In this document: positions 24,256 to 36,789 of the stretch, piece after piece
How positions within the stretch are numbered: the first letter of the stretch is position 1
Layout: each line of letters opens with the position of its first letter
Assembly: GCA_907164885.2 (NCBI GenBank)
Contig: OU015493.1
Span: 119,496,193-119,560,192, forward strand
Length of the DNA stretch: 64,000 bases
Direction of reading: 5' to 3'
From: Dolomedes plantarius
Lineage: Eukaryota > Arthropoda > Arachnida > Araneae > Dolomedidae
Notes under the pieces: model-generated
Seen by the model: only the letters and a program-made list of their open reading frames with translations
Databases searched by the model: none
Told to the model about the DNA's origin: nothing
Program-made: the position numbers and the translations under genes

Positions 24256-25200
24256 CATTCTTAGACTGGGTAGAGTGTGAGGCTCATTGGTAAAAATGCT
24301 GACATGGGTCGGAGGTGTACTTGTACACTACATCTGCCTTGAAAAGCAGGAAACCATATTTAAAGAAAAATAAACTTATAAAAGTGACAAAGGGTATTGT
24401 CATGAAAGGATAACAGGAATAAAAAAATAATGATAATGAAAATAAATCTTCCCATGTAACACCCCAAAAGAATAGTAACAAGTGCGTCTGAATAAATATT
24501 CATTCAATATCAACTTCAAATAAGCAAAACTATCCACTCATTGGTGATATGAACATTAAAGAGTTTAACACCTCGTAGTTGAATTTTTATACAAATATAC
24601 TTATATTTTATCTGAAGAGAATGTCCTATTAAGTTTTTCTTTAAAAAAAGTTCCTTTAAGATTCTCTTCTTAAATTAATTTCAATTTCCTTAAAAATTCA
24701 AGATAGGAAAAAAAGTGAGACTTTTTTCTCTATACCTACTAAGAACATTAATACTCGTCTTTTTACTTAAATTGTTTCCTTAATGGATGAAAATACCTTA
24801 TATTAATTCGTATGAAAAATACCTAAGAATGTTCATATATGAAGGTTTCACTGTGCAAAGAATCAGAAGGATTCTGTATTTCGATTTGAAAACATCGCTT
24901 AACTTTGCCAGAAAATCCTACCACTAGGGAGCGCCTAAAAATCCTTTCTCCAGAGATACTCCTTTCTCCAAATTAAAAGCTTTAGAGTCTTTCCAAATGT
25001 TACAATCCGTTGACAACTATTTACTTTAGCCGATGAAAGGAATACGGATATTGCTTTCTTTCATGTTCACTTCTGTGTAACCCAGGGATACTAATTTTGG
25101 AGGAGGTTCTACACGGGAACGACTTAGAACTCGATGAATTGCCTCTCGACCAAAAATAGATATAAATTTTGTCTCACAAAATCTTGCTGTACACGTTCTG
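24256..25200. other. Non-coding stretch without recognisable features
   Basis: AT-rich; nothing convincing. GGCTCATTGGTAAAAATGC near 24281 is mildly tRNA-like but lacks a box B. Confidence 0.4.
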
Positions 25201-25206
25201 ATAATT

Positions 25207-25589
25207 TCTGTGGCATTATGGCAGATGTTGATATGTCCGAAAAATTCAATTTTATGTTTTAAGGTGATATGTGACACTTAAAATTGGTTCTTTAATGTGG
25301 CAAAAGCTGATAGTGGAATTATGAAATAATACTAAGTTATTCGTATTGATAAATGCTGTTATGTATAAAAGAGGTAGTACTTGGTCCCCATTTGAATAGT
25401 TTTGTCCCTAATTGAAAATTATTTTTGAAGACCAGCCATGTGCTTGAGGTTGAATATGAGTATTAACTAGAGAATATTTGAACTGAAAAACTTAACTGAG
25501 CAATTTTATATTTTACTACAAAAGTTACTTTTTTAATTTGCCGAAAACATGAAAAAATGACATATCAACATCTGCCATAATGCCACAGA
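25207..25589. repeat. Element bounded by a perfect 31-bp inverted repeat
   Basis: TCTGTGGCATTATGGCAGAT and the following 11 bases (25207-25237) recur as an exact reverse complement at 25559-25589. The unit is 383 bp long. No coding content and no clear target duplication were seen. It could be a MITE with internal termini or a local inverted duplication. Confidence 0.85.
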
Positions 25590-26220
25590 TTTACTTAAAT
25601 TTCATTATTGGGCAGATATTTTTATCGATTCTTCCGTTTGAAACACAACTGTATTTTTTACATCATTACTTAGTTTTAGGACATAATTTTATCGACTTTA
25701 AGTGGAATTTTAACCCCCCTCCACCCATTACATTTATAATAAAATATTTACTACCTCATTAATAAAATATGGTTATAAATATTCTAATGCTGGGACGGTA
25801 GGAAAACAATCTTAATAATGGAATAGAATTTTAAAAAATCGTAATTGCAAATTTCCCAAATTATTTATTTAACGAAGGCTATTAAAGTAAAATAATTCCT
25901 TATTATGTTAATCAAAATAAGAAAAGTTTAGTACATAGCTTCTTAAACCCTGAGAATTACTAATATTGAAAAACTAAAAGAAGAAGCCTGTTTGTAACAT
26001 TTTAAAGCACTCAAAAAAGGGAAACTGAAATTTTAGTTACGTGATGAATATATATATTTTTCTTTATTTAAATCTGATTTAATTGTTACGATTTCAGAAA
26101 CGAAATTGTCGAAATTCTTTCCAATTTTCAATTTTATAAACCTAAGATTCCTTTAAAGGTGTTATAAAACATTCATAAATTATTCATTTTATGGAAAAGG
26201 TTATTAATTTTAGCGCATAA

Positions 26221-26325
26221 AAATAAAATATGTACCGGACACAAAAATGATAAACGACAACTATCCTATTACAACCTTATATATTGTCGTTTATCACTTT
26301 TGTGTCCGGTACATATTTTATTTAA
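26221..26325. repeat. Long hairpin: 41-bp arms around a 23-base loop
   Basis: The left arm 26221-26261 contains TATGTACCGGACACAAAAAT. The right arm 26285-26325 is its reverse complement with one internal mismatch and one at the outer end. The loop is 26262-26284. It could be a foldback MITE or a hairpin-forming transcript. Confidence 0.92.
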
Positions 26326-29300
26326 ATATATTTAAAGTGAAGCGTTACATTCCTCAACAATTAATCAGATATTTTCCACACAAGAACTCAATGCACAAAA
26401 TTTAACACGACTGGAAGAATATTAAATTTCAGAAGATTTAAAAAAAAATAAATTCCGTAACAAAATGTCTTTAACAGATTTCGTCAGGTTAAAAAAAAAT
26501 CAGATTTTAAATACAGTAAGTAGATAAGTATTTTAAAACGTTTATAACACTGGATGTTGTAGCCAACAAATTATTGTAGGTCATGAATAAAAATCATTAT
26601 GTGTAATACTGTGTATTGTTAAAAAATAGGAAATACCGCTTTCTGTCAGCACTTTCTCACATGACTTATTGAGTCAATAATTGTAAAAAAATTCTTTTCT
26701 GAAAAATTTTCTATTGAAAAATTTTTTTTTTTCAAAACTGTGATCCTTTTTACAATATAGTTTCAATGGGAGAGATATAGATTTTATTCAGTAGCCTTGC
26801 TGCTAAAGAGAGCATTATCGTACGTTTTTGCCTCAGAAATGGAGTGTATCAAATCACCCGTTGCACTGTGCATAAGTGAATGAGATGATGACTGTCATTT
26901 TCCCTGAAAACTATTCTCGTGATCGCCAGGTTTGCTGTTCGGTGTGCCTTGTTCGTCTCATTGTCATTAATAAAGTGAATTTCGCAACCCAGATATATGC
27001 ACGATTCATGGCATGTTTGACCTTTGCACAAATTGCCAAAAGTTAATGCATACGAGTGAACTAGATATGAAGTTATGATATGATCGTATTTTCTGCCCTT
27101 ATTTTACTTTAAAAATTCTAAATCTTCCGTAAAAATATCGCATAGTAATACGTTTATTTCGTAGAATTTGTGAAATTCAACGTACATGTATTAAATCAAT
27201 TCCATTTATTCAACTTTCTAAACGCTAACAACTAAAATGGTTTAAAATTTATGGAAGTTCATGTAATTTAATGTAAATATTGTGTCTGATAAACTGATTT
27301 ACTACTAGCAATAAATATATTTCTTAAATATTAGTTCAGAGTAATAAAATAATATTAGAATAACCGAGAAGCTTTATAGACTGATTTTTGATAAACGATA
27401 AGATTGTCTTTAAAAAATTCATCCCCAATTGTAGATCAACTAACCTTCCTGTTGATAAGAAGATTAACATTATATGATCTGTCATGTACAAGAGACGTAT
27501 TAAACTAAAATGGTCAAAACAGTAAAAATTGCTTTTTATATATATATTAAGTTAATTATGAATAATAGTGCAAATACTTTATCAAACGAGCTCGTTTTAA
27601 ACTGCTCGTGTTCTATTGATTTGAAAGTAACAGAAAACCCTATAAAGATACACAATGAAATTAGTTAATAAAATTCTACGTAAAAATTATCACGAAAAAA
27701 ACCTTTTGATCTTCTACCGAAAACAATTCACGCGATGTGTAAACAAAAACAAAGTAAACAAAAGGAGCTAATTGAATTTAACGTAAATAGCTGCGGTCAA
27801 ATATTTATTTTCCTAACAAAACACAAATGTTAATGGCATCAACAAACTACCGAAAATGCAGAAAGATAAAATATGATCATTCTAAAAATACTTGTGGAAA
27901 ATAGGATAATTTAGGGAGAGAAAAGTTCTCTTATACGTGCTCTTTCATAAAATGTTTTTATTTCATATTTTAGGCAGGTATTTATAATTAGCTTTTTAAT
28001 AACACTCAAAAATTACACATCGATTTTAAGAAAACAGAACGAAGTAATAATCGAAAACGCGATTTGCTACCAACATTATTATATGCAAAATAATTAACAT
28101 ATGCTCGAGCAATTTTTAAGAGATACGTGACTGAAGAAAATATTCCATTAAAGATATTTAATATCTCCCTTTGATGATTTAATATGCAATACATCACTTT
28201 AAAAACCAAAAATTTCAAATGAGATCATGAGCCGAGCCTTCATTTTTCTTACTTGCTTTCATATTCTTTAAAAATTATATACAAGTAAAAAGATTTCCCG
28301 ATATTCATTTTTTTAGTTTAACTTTAGACCGTAACAGCAAGGAAAATATTTCCGTTATTAGTATGAAAATTAGCTAAAAAATTTAAGCTAATTGGATTCA
28401 CAAAGGTTTCTTCTTGAATCATACTCAAATAATGTCGAAAATTCAGTGTTCCTAAATACATTTAATTCTTTATCCAGGCAGGTGTTTATCTACAAAATGA
28501 GTCTTAAATTATTTAGCATAAATAAATAAAATTCATGCGATAATGTTCCTTATTGACCAACTCAAGATTATTCAAAAATCTCCCGTATTTTATTATCAAT
28601 TAGCAGATCTTGTTCCGCCGTCAAACAATAATATTGAAACATTATGGCAAATGGAATTTTATTAGAAATCTAGAGCTGAAAAATTTAAAATATATATTAT
28701 AAGTACTTTTAAACAAATTCAGGTGTCTGTAGGGATGCGGGACGCCTGAGAAGTCAAAAATTCGCGAATGTGTCTAAGATTCCAACCTAAACTCTTAATA
28801 ATGATGACAGTGCATTTAATAAAAAAAGTAAAACACTCTGTACTTTAATATTTTGTAGTTTAACGTTATGATTTATGGATTTAAAATTTAAAGAAAAACA
28901 GTGTAGACAATCATGTACCCGAAACGTGATAGAAAGACCATGGCAGTAAACTTCGCAATGTACATTAATATACAAAGCAGTACGTAAATATGCGGTGTTT
29001 TACGAACTTGCAAAATTTTAATAAATAAGTATGCTGGTAATACACCAAAAAATTTTCAAATGGATTTTTGAAAGATTACCCGAGAATAATCCAATCTATA
29101 ATACCCCCGAAAGTCAAAAATGTACTGTAGATACGTTTTATTTTTGATTATGAATAGTTTTTAAACTATCTGAGGTTTTCACTTCAAACTGTTTTTAAAA
29201 TGAATACTTAGAGAAATTTTACAGCAGCTTGAAAAAAATATGTACCTCGGTATTTTACTCTTTGCAAAGTGAGGTCCTTTAGTTACATTACAGTTGCCGG

Positions 29301-29377
29301 TAATTTTTCGGCAATCTAATTACACCTGCTATGAAGATAACTGCGAAAAATGTTTAAAAATAAACAGCCAAGTATAC
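26326..29377. other. Probable intron 1 of the KCNQ gene, no further exon recognised
   Basis: This stretch lies directly downstream of the minus-strand KCNQ exon 1 donor. I looked for the S1-S6 motifs of KCNQ channels on the minus strand (LSVFSTI, the S4 arginine ladder, TTIGYGD) and did not see them, but visual search for exons of about 90-180 bases is not exhaustive. Otherwise AT-rich and featureless. Confidence 0.5.
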
Positions 29378-29386
29378 TTACATAAG
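29378..29386 (-). promoter_or_regulatory. Splice donor ending KCNQ exon 1
   Basis: On the minus strand the exon ends ...CTTAT and the intron begins GTAAGTATAC, a near-consensus U1 site. It leaves two bases of a codon in the exon (phase 2). Confidence 0.85.
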
Positions 29387-29746
29387 TACATGATATATTA
29401 CAGCAATCACACCTCTTGGCCTGTCTAAAATGTTGTGAAGATGTAGTTGAGCCTTTCTGTACCTTGGATCCCTGTGTCTTGGAGGTCTGTAATTTATTGG
29501 CTTGCCCAACAGGCTTAAACGAGGCATATCCAGTCTCGTAGGTGGGCCTCTACGATTTTGGAGATGCTTAAAAATCCTACGGGGACGTCTTTCCATGTCA
29601 TGGAGTTCCATGATGGATCTGTTGTCACCGAAACACCGATCAACTTCGGAAAAATAGTCAGGGTCCTCAGCAACTTGCTGAATTCCAGAACCGCCGTCGC
29701 ACTGCCACTGAGCATGTAGATGCCGCCATGTTTGGTGGCTGTTCAT
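29382..29746 (-). CDS. KCNQ: KCNQ (Kv7) voltage-gated potassium channel, first coding exon
   Basis: Kv7 channels carry the slow, non-inactivating M-type potassium current in the plasma membrane. The minus-strand frame from the ATG at 29746 encodes 121 codons plus two bases; an in-frame TGA lies two codons upstream, which fixes the start. Residues about 76-83 are LSLLGKPI, followed by DPRYRKAQLHLHNILDRPRG and IYHV. This matches the cytoplasmic N-terminus just before S1 in KCNQ proteins (vertebrate form SLLGKPL..., then YRKLQNFLYNVLERPRGW...YH). The exon ends at 29382 before GTAAGTATAC, in phase 2, the same position and phase as KCNQ exon 1 in vertebrates. The Trp that normally follows RPRG is not present (VIAV instead). 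The first 75 residues are basic and poorly conserved, as usual. S1-S6, the pore and the calmodulin-binding tail would be in exons outside what I can recognise. Confidence 0.88.
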
Positions 29747-29759
29747 AGCTTTTCAAGCA

Positions 29760-32390
29760 GTTAAAAACTGCCCTTCTCGGGCTTTGATAAGCAATTTCCG
29801 GTCATTTCATTCCAGTTTTAAGCGATGCAATAAAGTTTGCGCTGCTTTTTTGATGTATGTTATCCTACATATCCACTCATGAATCAGGTGAAAACAATGA
29901 ACGGATGAAAAACGAGGAAGCATTTAGTTGATCGATAAGGTATCTCGCAGTTCAGCGATATGAAAAAACTGTTCCAAATTCTCGCAATTTTCTGATGGGG
30001 TTGAACGTTTATTTGAGAAGAAACTTAAATATTTTTATAGTTATATTTTGACAGTTTAATATCCAAGGAAGTTGATTTGAAATTATGAATAAAACGCAGA
30101 GCGCTGGAAAAAAGTTCAGTTGAATATACAGATTTTACCTGCCATCATCCCTTACTTTTAACGTAAGGCAAGGAAACAATTCTACTATTCACATGTCTGC
30201 AGTTGAATAGCTGAATCAACTGTTGAAATTGAATAAAAGGATATATTATATATTAATTGAATAATAAGACTGAAATACATGAAATTCTTTAAACACAATC
30301 TATGTTTAAGCTGATAAAATTTTAAATGAGAGAAAATTTCTGTTATACATTTTCCTCCCTATAAGAAGTATTAATACTCGATGTAGTTGGAATGCATTTT
30401 AAGGTCAGTAGAAAATATACCATTAGAAATTAAATGCACTAAAATTAAATTTTGAAACGAAGCATTAAGGAAAAAAGTAAGAGTTTATAAAGTTTAACAT
30501 ATAAATATTAATTATTCCAGGAGCTATGAAATATCAATTAATTAGGGGTATTATTTGTAAACTTTTCGATCAGAAGCTCGAAATAAAAAAAAAAAACCTA
30601 ATACATATTTTATCTGTTTATAGACCAAGTTAAGAACTTATTCAGTAAGTTATTTTGAAATCTATCTACTTAAAAGAAAGAATATTCAGAAAATGACATA
30701 GACTGAATATAAGGATAAACTACCAGGAGATATTGCATAAAATTCGTAACTCGCAAGGGAAACAAAATGTATATTTATACATAAATCGCACAATTCTTTC
30801 AATATAGCTGGAGCCGAAAAAATTGTCCTTCAAAATTCAATCTTCTCTTATTTCGAAAACAGCTGTTTTAAAATAAGAGTTTATCAATTGAGAAAATAAC
30901 TGTATTTATGGAACACTACCTTTTATGCAGAATACGTATTTACGACATGATGAAAAATAAATATTCAAGAACTATTTCAAACAGAAAGATTTAAGCAATC
31001 TGATACGTGTCTGGGAATATTTTCAACACAATTTACTGATATGGATAAAAATGTTAGAAATGATTGAAGTTTAGGTTAGTTTTTTCTTTAAGTATTCTGT
31101 TAAAATATTGTTTAAAATTTAAAGTAAATAAATACCCGTTTGAAAAATTTTAGACAGTTTTTATAATTTTTTTTCAACTAAACAAAATATTTTTAAAAAC
31201 CTGAATATCAGGATTATGATATTAAATAACCAATTAAGAAAGACATTGCATTATTCCAGAGTTAAAACAGATGTTAATCTTTAAGAACACTTTTGTGAAA
31301 AAGATCCATTTGAATTTTAATAAGGTACATGTGTAGCGCCGCTATAGTTGCACTTACTAAATTGAACTACATAAAGGGGCACCAATATTATGATATTCTA
31401 GTTTTTAAGTAAGGGAGAGTTAGCAGATAATCATTTAATATAAATTTGTATCAACAGATAAAGTATTATTTTATCACATTGCACCAAAAAAATTTGAGGA
31501 GGAAAAACAACTTTAATAAATTGATGAAAAAGCAAATTTCTATTCATAAAAAAATACTCTCACATGAAAATAGTCAGCCCTTATTAAAAAAAAGCAAAAT
31601 TTTTTAAAATTATATTTACAATATCACAAACATACTTTATATATTTCTTTTATAGCTGGGTTAAAAAAATATTGTAACGAAGGGCTTAAATTTAGATTAC
31701 AGCTTTCAAGAAAAAGTATTTCAATTTGCTTTTTTGAAGGAAATACTTAAGTGATCATTAATCAGATATTTTTTTCCATTGAACATTTCTTTTACGAATT
31801 GCTTAAATGTTATTTAAAATTAATTGTTTGGCAATAAAATTTCTAGAGCAAAATTATTACATGCGTATTACAATGGAATCAATCATCATTGGAAAGTTAT
31901 AATATAGTATGAGTTCAGTATACAGTTATAATAATGCTTACGTCAAAATTCATGACTGAAAATTCATACTAATGGAAACATATATAAATATTATGAAAAT
32001 ATTCCAATAATGTGTGAACGAAAGAGGGGAAAAATAGTCGAAATAGTTCTTTCAGATATGAAACACTATAAACAACAAATGGAATAATAAAAGTAGTTAA
32101 TATTCTACTTAATTATGGAAAAAAGGATTTCCAAAGAAAAGATTATTTCATTTCATCTGGAAATAAATATTGAGTGGATTTTAAGCATCACAAATCCTTT
32201 CCGACAGATGTTCATTAAAAATTTTCTTCCATATACTTGTTTGACATATTAAATTCCAGTAGGAAGATCACAGAAGCATAAAATGCATTTCAGTTTCCTG
32301 TCCTCTATCCTGATTTACATGTAAACATTCACAAATTTTAGAATTTCAAACAAGTATCCGAAGGTGTACGGGAGACGAATACAGTACAGA
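29760..32390. other. Upstream flank or 5' intron of KCNQ, no recognisable feature
   Basis: AT-rich DNA on the 5' side of the minus-strand exon. No other exon, transposon end or RNA gene was recognised. Confidence 0.45.
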
Positions 32391-32399
32391 TAGGATAAA

Positions 32400-32900
32400 A
32401 AAACTCCAGGAATAGCCGGGTGCCGAAAATAAGTTATATTCATCCGCGCCGAAAAGTTCAAACAAAACACAGATGTATCGCTGTGCTGTTCAGAACTAAA
32501 CTGTAACGTCTAGAAGATGCTCCGCTCCGCTCCTATCCGAACTGAGCGCAAAATCGAAGTGAAAGGAAGTGAGAAAAGTAGCTTTGATCGGAGTTGGTGA
32601 GGTCACATGTTCTTAGCAGCCAACCAGAAAGCGAGACCGCTATGCTAACTTCTAGAGTGCGAGGAGTTTAGTTCGCGCGTTTTGTGGATTTAAAGTTGAT
32701 GTTGAGAGCAAGGGTTGAGCTCAGCAGTATTTTGGGGTATAAAAGAAGAATATGGCAGGAATTCTTTTTTCGGCAAATTGTGAAACAGAGAAGAAGCTGT
32801 CAGGCGAAAAGCAAGGGAATTTATAGAATTAGAAATTTTTCTTCACGGAGGGAATCTTTCACTCTTCGTTTCGGGTTTTCTTTGTTCGGAAAAAATGAGT
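32400..32900 (-). promoter_or_regulatory. GC/CpG-richer block, candidate promoter
   Basis: The segment holds several CpGs (CATCCGCGCCG, GCTCCGCTCCGCTCC, GTTCGCGCG) in otherwise AT-dominated DNA. On the minus strand GCGCTCAGTTCGG at about 32537-32549 contains TCAGTT, the arthropod initiator form. It lies 2.8 kb upstream of KCNQ exon 1 and is the best promoter candidate in the region. A plus-strand transcript start is equally possible: a 76-codon frame begins at 32684, with no recognised family. Confidence 0.3.
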
Positions 32901-33131
32901 ATCCAACAAAATAAAATCAATTTTATTAAAAAGGGGTTGCGTATCTATTAATTATAGCTATATCCACATAAATTGTTTCTAATAAATGTTATTTTCGAGA
33001 AAAAAAATCCAAATTTTTTAAAGATAATCACTTGGAAATTCATGCTCAACAGGTTAAAGGAAGCAACATAGAAAAATCACCACCATTTCTGCTATTAAGA
33101 AAACTAATATCTTTATAATATGAAGATATTA

Positions 33132-33183
33132 ATTTATACTACACCATGTTAATATATTATATTAACATGGTGAAGTATAAAAT
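33132..33183. repeat. Short hairpin, about 23-bp arms
   Basis: TTTATACTACACCATGTTAA is matched by a reverse-complement arm reading ATTAACATGGTGAAGTATAA, with one mismatch and almost no loop. Confidence 0.85.
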
Positions 33184-33538
33184 TATTAACTGCTTAAGAA
33201 ATATAAAATAAGATAAAACAAACTCGCAGTCAAACGAAAAAAAAATTTAACTTTCTAGTCACTGCGATGGTGATACTGTTGTCAAAGTAACTTTGACATT
33301 CATAAAAATATATCTCCGGCCTTTCCCGAGCAAACAATGCTAAACGCTTTTGAGAATGTGAAAGTTACTTTTACAAGTGTAGTGATACATTTTATTCGAA
33401 CATTCAGTCAGATTAGTGAATATACCATAGGTGAAAATATTCAACGGAAATTACTTAAGGGAGCCGTAGAAGGTTGTTTTAATCTCTTTGTTTTATATTT
33501 AAATTTTTTTGTAAAAATATTTTCTACTTATATAATGT

Positions 33539-34292
33539 ACTAGCTGAATACCCGTGCATCGCTACGGAGCACATTTAAATTAAATACAATGGTCAATGTA
33601 TGCAATTAATGCCAAAATAATATATATATATATATATATATATTTAAAGAAAATCGCAATGGATATTTTTATAGACCAAAAAATAATGTAGAAGAAAATA
33701 TTCAAATTAAATACAACGGTCAACGTATGCAATTATTTGTATGTTTAATATCCATAAAAATACTAATTTGAATTACATTCTTAAAAAAACTTCTATCTCA
33801 ATTAGTCTAGTGGTTAAATTTTATCTTTTACCGTATTTTAATATATTTTTTTTTTCAATTTATTTCGTTGTTATGCACGTGACACAAAATTAATTTAAAG
33901 TATCACAAAAAAAGAAACCCCCATGAAAAGCATTTAATAAATTAAATTCTAAAAATTAATCTTTATAAATTCATCCAAAATCAGAAAATGGAGTTAAAGA
34001 TTCGAAAAAAACCTTTATTTTGATTTCATTTTAAAGGAATTTTCATGATCGTTCTCGCGATATAAATTTTATAACCCTCAGATTATTATTTTAAATGCAA
34101 ACTTCAAGAAAGTTACAAAAAATCTTAAAAATTTAATTGTAAAAAGTCTAAGAATTTTTTCAAAAATCTTTCTTAGTGTGCTCCTCTGCACTATAAGAAG
34201 AATCGCCATGCAAAATTTCAGCCCTTTAGGTCCAGCGGTTTGGTCTGTACGTTATCTGTCAGTCAGTTACGGAACTGTTTTATATATATAGA
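33539..34292 (+). repeat. Interspersed repeat of uncertain class, copy 1 (unbroken)
   Basis: Begins TAGCTGAATACCCGTGCATC, contains an internal near-duplicate of ATACAAYGGTCAAYGTATGC, and ends CAGTCAGTTACGGAACTG, then TTTTATATATATAGATTAC. A second copy starts at about 35165 and keeps long stretches nearly identical, such as AGAAGAATCGCCATGCAAAA and TTTCAGCCCTTTAGGTCCAG. No coding capacity. The copy is valuable because it shows the empty sites for insertions in copy 2. Its class (SINE-like, Helitron-like or other) is not clear to me. Confidence 0.8.
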
Positions 34293-35313
34293 TTACTACA
34301 ACAGTAAAAAGTTTTGATTTTACAGGTTTTTCTTCTTTGAAGATTTCAATTATGTGTTTTCTCTTGAAAATAAAGTAAATTTTCATACTAGATACAAACT
34401 AATTGAAACACGTTCTCTGACACACATTTTTACCTGCGTTTAATTTTATACCCCCACAATGCAATTAATATAAATTCCCAAATAAATAAACGTATGCATA
34501 CATTTCATAACATTTCTAAAATTAAAAAACATACTGAATATAATTTCGTGGAAAACAATTTGCATTTGTTATGGCTTAAGATAGAAAAAGAATGAATTCT
34601 TTGCAAGAATTTAGACCATTACCATAATGAATGTTTACTTTTTTGTGAAAGATATTTTTACATGGATGTTTATTTGAATTTTGGAGTACTACGATCATTT
34701 TTTGCCATATGAAAGATAGTTTAGGCCAGGGGTTCCCAACTTTTTTCCTACATCAACCCCTTATAAAAGAATGATTTTATTCATCGCCCTCCCCCATCAC
34801 ATTTTCTCTATAGTATGCAGCATACAACATAATTATAATATTAATAATTGTGCATAAAACACTTAAAGATAACAATTTGACTTAGAATAAGAACAAAAAA
34901 TTAGAAAAAGAAGTGGTTCATTAGGTTTATGTTGTATTATTTTTGTGCTATTTTAATTTTTAATTTCACAAATATAAACAAGATTTCAGAGACACAGATT
35001 GTAATTGCACAAAAGTCCGATTTCGATTAATGTGATGGTTGTGTTTGATGCAATGATACAATTTTTTTAATGTTTGGCCTGAAATTGCTTATCGTATAGT
35101 CACAATAACTAACATAACGAATATAAATATATATTTTACTAAACAATTTTACTGACTTATATGTAAGTAGCTAAAAACCCACGGAGCTACGGAGTACATT
35201 CAAATTAAATACAACGGTCAATGTATGCCATTAATACCAAAAAAAATAAATATATATATTTATAATAAATGCGACGAATAATGTATACAAATGATGTAAT
35301 GAAATGTAATGTA

Positions 35314-35346
<33 letters not shown>

Positions 35347-35835
35347 AAAAAATCGTTAGGAATATTTATTTTTTTGGGATAATATCCAATCGTCTGCTGC
35401 ATTGGAAAGAAAAAAAAATTTTGTACCTATTTAGTTGTTATGCACGTGACGATAAATTTATTTAAAGTACCAGAAAAAGAAATCACGTGATCAGCAATTA
35501 ATAATTTAAATTCTAAAAATTAATCTTTAAAAATTCACCAAAAATCAGAAAATCGAGGTAACGGTTCGAAAAAGATTTCATTTTAAAGGAATTTTTATGA
35601 TCTTTCTCGTGATATAAATTTTATAATCCTCAAATTATTCTTTTAAATGCAAACTTAAAAAAAGTCACTAAAACAGCCTAAAAATTTAATTTTAAAAAAT
35701 CTAAGAATTTTTTTAAAATCTTTCTTAGTGAACCCCTACACCATAAGAAGAATCGCCATGCAAAATTTCAGCCCTTTAGGTCCAGCGGTTTGGTCTGTGT
35801 GTTGTATGTCAGTGAGTGAGTCAGTCAGTCAGTTA

Positions 35836-36769
35836 GGCCAGGACTCCACTTCACCAGAAACAGAAAACAGAACAGAAAACTGAATTTTTTTCTGTTTTCC
35901 GTTTCTGCTGAGATTCCGTTCTTTCTGAACTCCACTTCACCAGATTCCGCTCAGCTGGCGCCATCTGTCGTCGTTTTTTGTTTTTTGTTTATTGTTTTAC
36001 ATTGGCTGTGATTCGGACATAAAATACTTAAGCTCAAGAAAGTATGGAAAACGACACAGATTTTGCTATGGCGAGTTTGCACTTCCTAAGTCTGCTGTCT
36101 TTAATTAGAACCTGAGCAAAAAAAAAGAAAACATCGATTCTGGGTTCGAAAGATTTTCCAAGAAAGGGAAAAACATGGTATTCACAACACCTAAATTAGA
36201 GATCTTCGAACTACCGATCAGGAGTTCTGAAAAAAGTCTTGTTGAAAAAACAGTAGTGCATAACAAATAGTATGTAATAGAAATTTCGACAAAATATTAC
36301 TAGTTGTCATGTTTAGTGTATATCATCTCTATAACATTTGGATAGTTAAAAATATCAGACCTTTACAAAGTGACATCTTAGGATTACAGATCAGTTTGCA
36401 CTAAATCCATTATCTGGTAATAGAAAATCATTATTCCAACAAATTATTCTAGTAGAATTTACTGTTTGACTTATTTAGCTTGCAGTTATGGAGGTGATGG
36501 TAGAAATGGGTAAGCCCCAACTTCATAAATAAACGCTTCCATGTCAAACCGAGACGCCATTGCTGCTTTGTGTTTCGTGGATCAAGACGCATTCCTATTG
36601 GCTGTCATACACGCGGAATCTGCGGACGGAAACAGAAAAGTTCAACATTTTCAACTCTGTTTTCCGCCGTCATTCTGCTGGGCAGAAACGGAAAAAACCG
36701 GAAGTGCGTAGATTTTCCGATTCCGTTTTCTGTTTCTGTCGCGTTTTCTGGTGAAGTGGAGTCCAGGCC
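35836..36769 (+). mobile_element. PIF/Harbinger element with 3-bp TTA target duplication
   Basis: The termini GGCCAGGACTCCACTTCACC and GGCCTGGACTCCACTTCACC (reverse complement of the right end) match with a single change and continue into CAGAAA-rich subterminal repeats. TTA flanks both ends (35833-35835, 36770-36772). Copy 1 of the host repeat has the unduplicated CAGTTACGG at the same place, so the duplication is proven by an empty site in the same window. 934 bp long, non-autonomous. Confidence 0.88.
36044..36240 (+). pseudogene. N-terminal remnant of a Harbinger transposase
   Basis: After an ATG at 36044 and a frame change in an A-run at about 36118-36128, the frame reads HRFWVRKIFQEREKHGIHNT, a stop, then IRDLRTTDQEF. 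This is the WVRP-type N-terminal signature of Harbinger/HARBI1-like transposases, which precedes the DDE nuclease domain. The rest of the enzyme is absent. The placement inside TTA-flanked ends supports the element call independently. Confidence 0.7.
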
Positions 36770-36789
36770 TTACGGAACTGTTTTATATA

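Noticed and set aside
1..29377. Further KCNQ exons on the minus strand
   Set aside because: No S1-S6 or pore motif was seen by eye; exons of 90-180 bases could be missed, so none is claimed.
29515..29715. 66-codon minus-strand frame starting MLSGSATAV
   Set aside because: It overlaps the KCNQ exon in another frame; only the 29382-29746 frame has the conserved channel residues and ends at a splice donor.
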